A DNA stretch of 6,216 bases from Candidatus Aminicenantota bacterium (GTDB lineage: Bacteria; Acidobacteriota; Aminicenantia; UBA2199). The stretch is taken from the NCBI GenBank assembly GCA_020355945.1, contig CP070627.1, forward strand, positions 1,853,084-1,859,299, in the 5' to 3' direction. Of this stretch, positions 4,814 through 6,216 are shown in pieces. Each line of letters begins with the position of its first letter. Position 1 is the first letter of the stretch. The position numbers and the translations under genes are program-made. The notes under the pieces were generated by a model, which did not search any database, had not been told where the DNA came from, and saw only the letters and a program-made list of their open reading frames with translations.

Positions 4814-6216
4814 TTATGGGGACGAAGCGCGCAAAACACGAAAACCCAAGTCGTCGTTCCAGCCGTCGTGCGGAACGTTGCTGCCGCGGGCCGAGCAAAC
4901 CAGGGACCCTTCATCTGAGTAATAAGCTCCACCCCGTAGTGCAATCCACTCTTTATCCTCATCATAATAATTCCCCATCCATTCCCACACATTGCCGGCC
5001 ATGTCCATAAGACCTGAAGGTGTCGCACCTTCGGGATAACGGTCCACCGGCGTAGTGGCGCCCACATGTTCACCGTAATTGGCAAGGTTTTGATTAGGTT
5101 TACCTTTATGTTTTGCCCAGGGGTATTGCCGGACAGAACCGTCCGGTTCGCCGCTGGCAGCCCATTGCCACTCCTGTTCCGTGGGCAGCCGGTAAATTGA
5201 AGCCCATTGGCGGATATCTCCTTTTAGCAGTTGGGTGTCTCCTTTTATGACCGTGTCCAGGCAGGAGAGCCAAAAACAATAGGTCCGGGCATCATACCAG
5301 GTAACCCCCACCACTGGCTGGTCATCCCCATTGAATTTTTTGTCATTGTCAAGCCTGGATTGGAATTTATTTTTCCATTTACGGGGTTCCTTTCCCAGGT
5401 ATTCTATGTATCCTTTTATTTCTAATTCCACTGCAAATTTCACCAGCATTTTTGTAAACATATCCACCGGCAATTTTTTTGCCAGGGTTTTTAATTGGCC
5501 TTCCAGGTAGGAGATAAACAACCGGTATCGTTTATTGGTAACCGGGTACTTGCAAAAAAAGAGATCAGGCACGGTAACCATTTTTTTTGAGACCGAATAT
5601 TGATAAGTACCGCCGGGGATTTTAATGTATTCTACATTGCCTTCAAAAATGTTACGGAAGGTATCTTGTAAAAACTGTTCTTTGGCCCCTGGTTTTTGAA
5701 TGAAGAGTTCCGGTTTTGCTGATTTCTCGGCAACAATATCTTCCGCATAGGAGAGGTTGGTTTCATCCAATTTGGTTTTATCCGCGTTTTCAATGGCTTT
5801 AATGGCATCGGGTGTGCCGATGGTTTTCAGGCAGTCTAAGACATACCGTCTCTGGCGGCTGTTCAAGGAATCGCTGTTCAACCAGTCATTTAGTGCAGTG
5901 ATTTTCTTTTGCGGTGCTTCTCGGACCAGGTGCTGCAATAAAGTTTGCTGGTGGGCATCTAATTGCTCGCTTACCGGTGATTGAAAAAATAAGCGCATAA
6001 ATCCGTCAAAAATTTCGTCATCCGATAAGCTCATAAAAAAGCGCAGTGATTCTTCCCACCAGTCTTGTTTAAAATGTTCGATCAGCGATCCTATTCGGTC
6101 CTGCTGGATAGAGGTTTTTACCAATTGAATCCCGGCCAGGAACTCGCGGAAGGATTTATGGCGGAAAATATAGTGGTCTCGATCATAATCCGTGATCAGC
6201 CCGGCCCGGTCCCGCA
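4814..6216 (-). CDS. NACHT-SUMF1/FGE paralogue, N-terminus beyond the window
   Basis: The frame runs without a stop from the right edge, giving 466 complete visible codons. It begins in the region matching RDRTGLISD of the first copy; a TTG at 6124 is internal, not a start. Visible parts are FRHKSFREFLAG, a HEAT-like helical segment (SRQRRYVLDCLKTIGTPDAI), and a SUMF1/FGE-like domain of about 275 residues with YRLPTEQEWQWAA, GLMDMAGNVWEWM and RGGAYY. The segments match the first gene closely throughout, except in the last ~35 residues. Like its paralogue it lacks the C-x4-C pair of formylglycine-generating enzymes, so a binding role is more likely than catalysis. The NTPase core is predicted only from homology with the first copy, since it lies outside the window. 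It is on the same strand as the toxin-antitoxin pair and first copy but is separated by a structured gap. Confidence 0.88.
   Translation of the reverse strand, partial: RDRAGLITDYDRDHYIFRHKSFREFLAGIQLVKTSIQQDRIGSLIEHFKQDWWEESLRFFMSLSDDEIFDGFMRLFFQSPVSEQLDAHQQTLLQHLVREAPQKKITALNDWLNSDSLNSRQRRYVLDCLKTIGTPDAIKAIENADKTKLDETNLSYAEDIVAEKSAKPELFIQKPGAKEQFLQDTFRNIFEGNVEYIKIPGGTYQYSVSKKMVTVPDLFFCKYPVTNKRYRLFISYLEGQLKTLAKKLPVDMFTKMLVKFAVELEIKGYIEYLGKEPRKWKNKFQSRLDNDKKFNGDDQPVVGVTWYDARTYCFWLSCLDTVIKGDTQLLKGDIRQWASIYRLPTEQEWQWAASGEPDGSVRQYPWAKHKGKPNQNLANYGEHVGATTPVDRYPEGATPSGLMDMAGNVWEWMGNYYDEDKEWIALRGGAYYSDEGSLVCSARGSNVPHDGWNDDLGFRVLRASSP
4841..4927 (-). other. Candidate DGR variable region of the second NACHT-SUMF1 gene
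   Basis: This covers the codons between RGG and GFRVLR. The expected variable positions are largely NNY: TAT TAC; AGC AAC GTT; CAC GAC GGC; AAC GAC GAC. Residues such as Y, S, N, H, D and G are those produced by mutating A in AAY template codons. I count 15 A in 102 coding-strand bases (4927-4826). The region is one codon longer between SAR and FRV than in the first copy, so the two would need different templates or a later indel. The DGR assignment is inferred, since no template or reverse transcriptase is present. Confidence 0.4.

Noticed and set aside
4642..5085. 147-residue minus-strand frame
   Set aside because: It overlaps the SUMF1/FGE tail of the second paralogue in another frame and runs through the hairpin and heptamer repeat; its composition is not protein-like.
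1164..5984. Several 64-78 residue plus-strand frames (1164, 2866, 3312, 4816, 5231, 5757)
   Set aside because: They all lie antisense to strongly supported coding sequence and show no recognisable motif or ribosome site.
6122..6124. TTG as the start of the second NACHT-SUMF1 gene
   Set aside because: The frame continues upstream to the window edge with 30 residues matching the first paralogue, so this is an internal leucine.

Overview
The window looks like an accessory, defence/conflict-type region of an uncultivated bacterium with a moderate GC content. Three features suggest a large-genome environmental lineage, of the kind seen in Aminicenantes/Acidobacteriota-like, Desulfobacterota-like or cyanobacterial genomes. 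These are the paralogous NACHT-SUMF1/FGE proteins, a fragment of an eCIS-type DUF4157 protein, and short heptameric tandem repeats. No rRNA, tRNA or phylogenetic marker is present, so the taxon remains a guess.

Layout, left to right. (1) 28-348 (-) is a short ORF carrying only the motif that precedes the DUF4157 domain; its 3' end runs into a TTGGTCA-type heptamer array and an A10 tract. (2) 418-565 is a gap containing an extended -10 promoter for a small + strand gene. (3) 566-772 (+) is a 68-residue antitoxin-like acidic protein, followed by a likely gene remnant (750-872). (4) 873-963 is a palindrome-rich convergent gap. (5) 964-3801 (-) is a large NACHT STAND NTPase with a C-terminal SUMF1/FGE-like (C-type-lectin fold) domain. 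Its first 107 codons encode a signal-peptide-like segment, a transmembrane helix and a helical linker, but codon 34 is an in-frame TAG. (6) 3802-3926 is its promoter and leader. (7) 3927-4594 (-) is a VapBC-like toxin-antitoxin pair with its own promoter. (8) 4601-4813 is a gap with two back-to-back palindromes, a second heptamer array and a perfect 12-bp hairpin. (9) 4814-6216 (-) is a second NACHT-SUMF1/FGE paralogue, cut by the right edge of the window.

The main biological interest is the pair of NACHT-SUMF1/FGE paralogues. Their cores are closely similar, but their last ~30 residues differ sharply. There the variable codons are mostly NNY, the coding strand is poor in A, and an inverted repeat lies just beyond the gene. 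These are marks of target genes diversified by a diversity-generating retroelement (DGR). No reverse transcriptase or template repeat is visible here, so DGR targeting is an inference. The working model is a set of membrane-anchored, cytoplasm-facing STAND receptors with a rapidly changing recognition module, interleaved with a toxin-antitoxin cassette.
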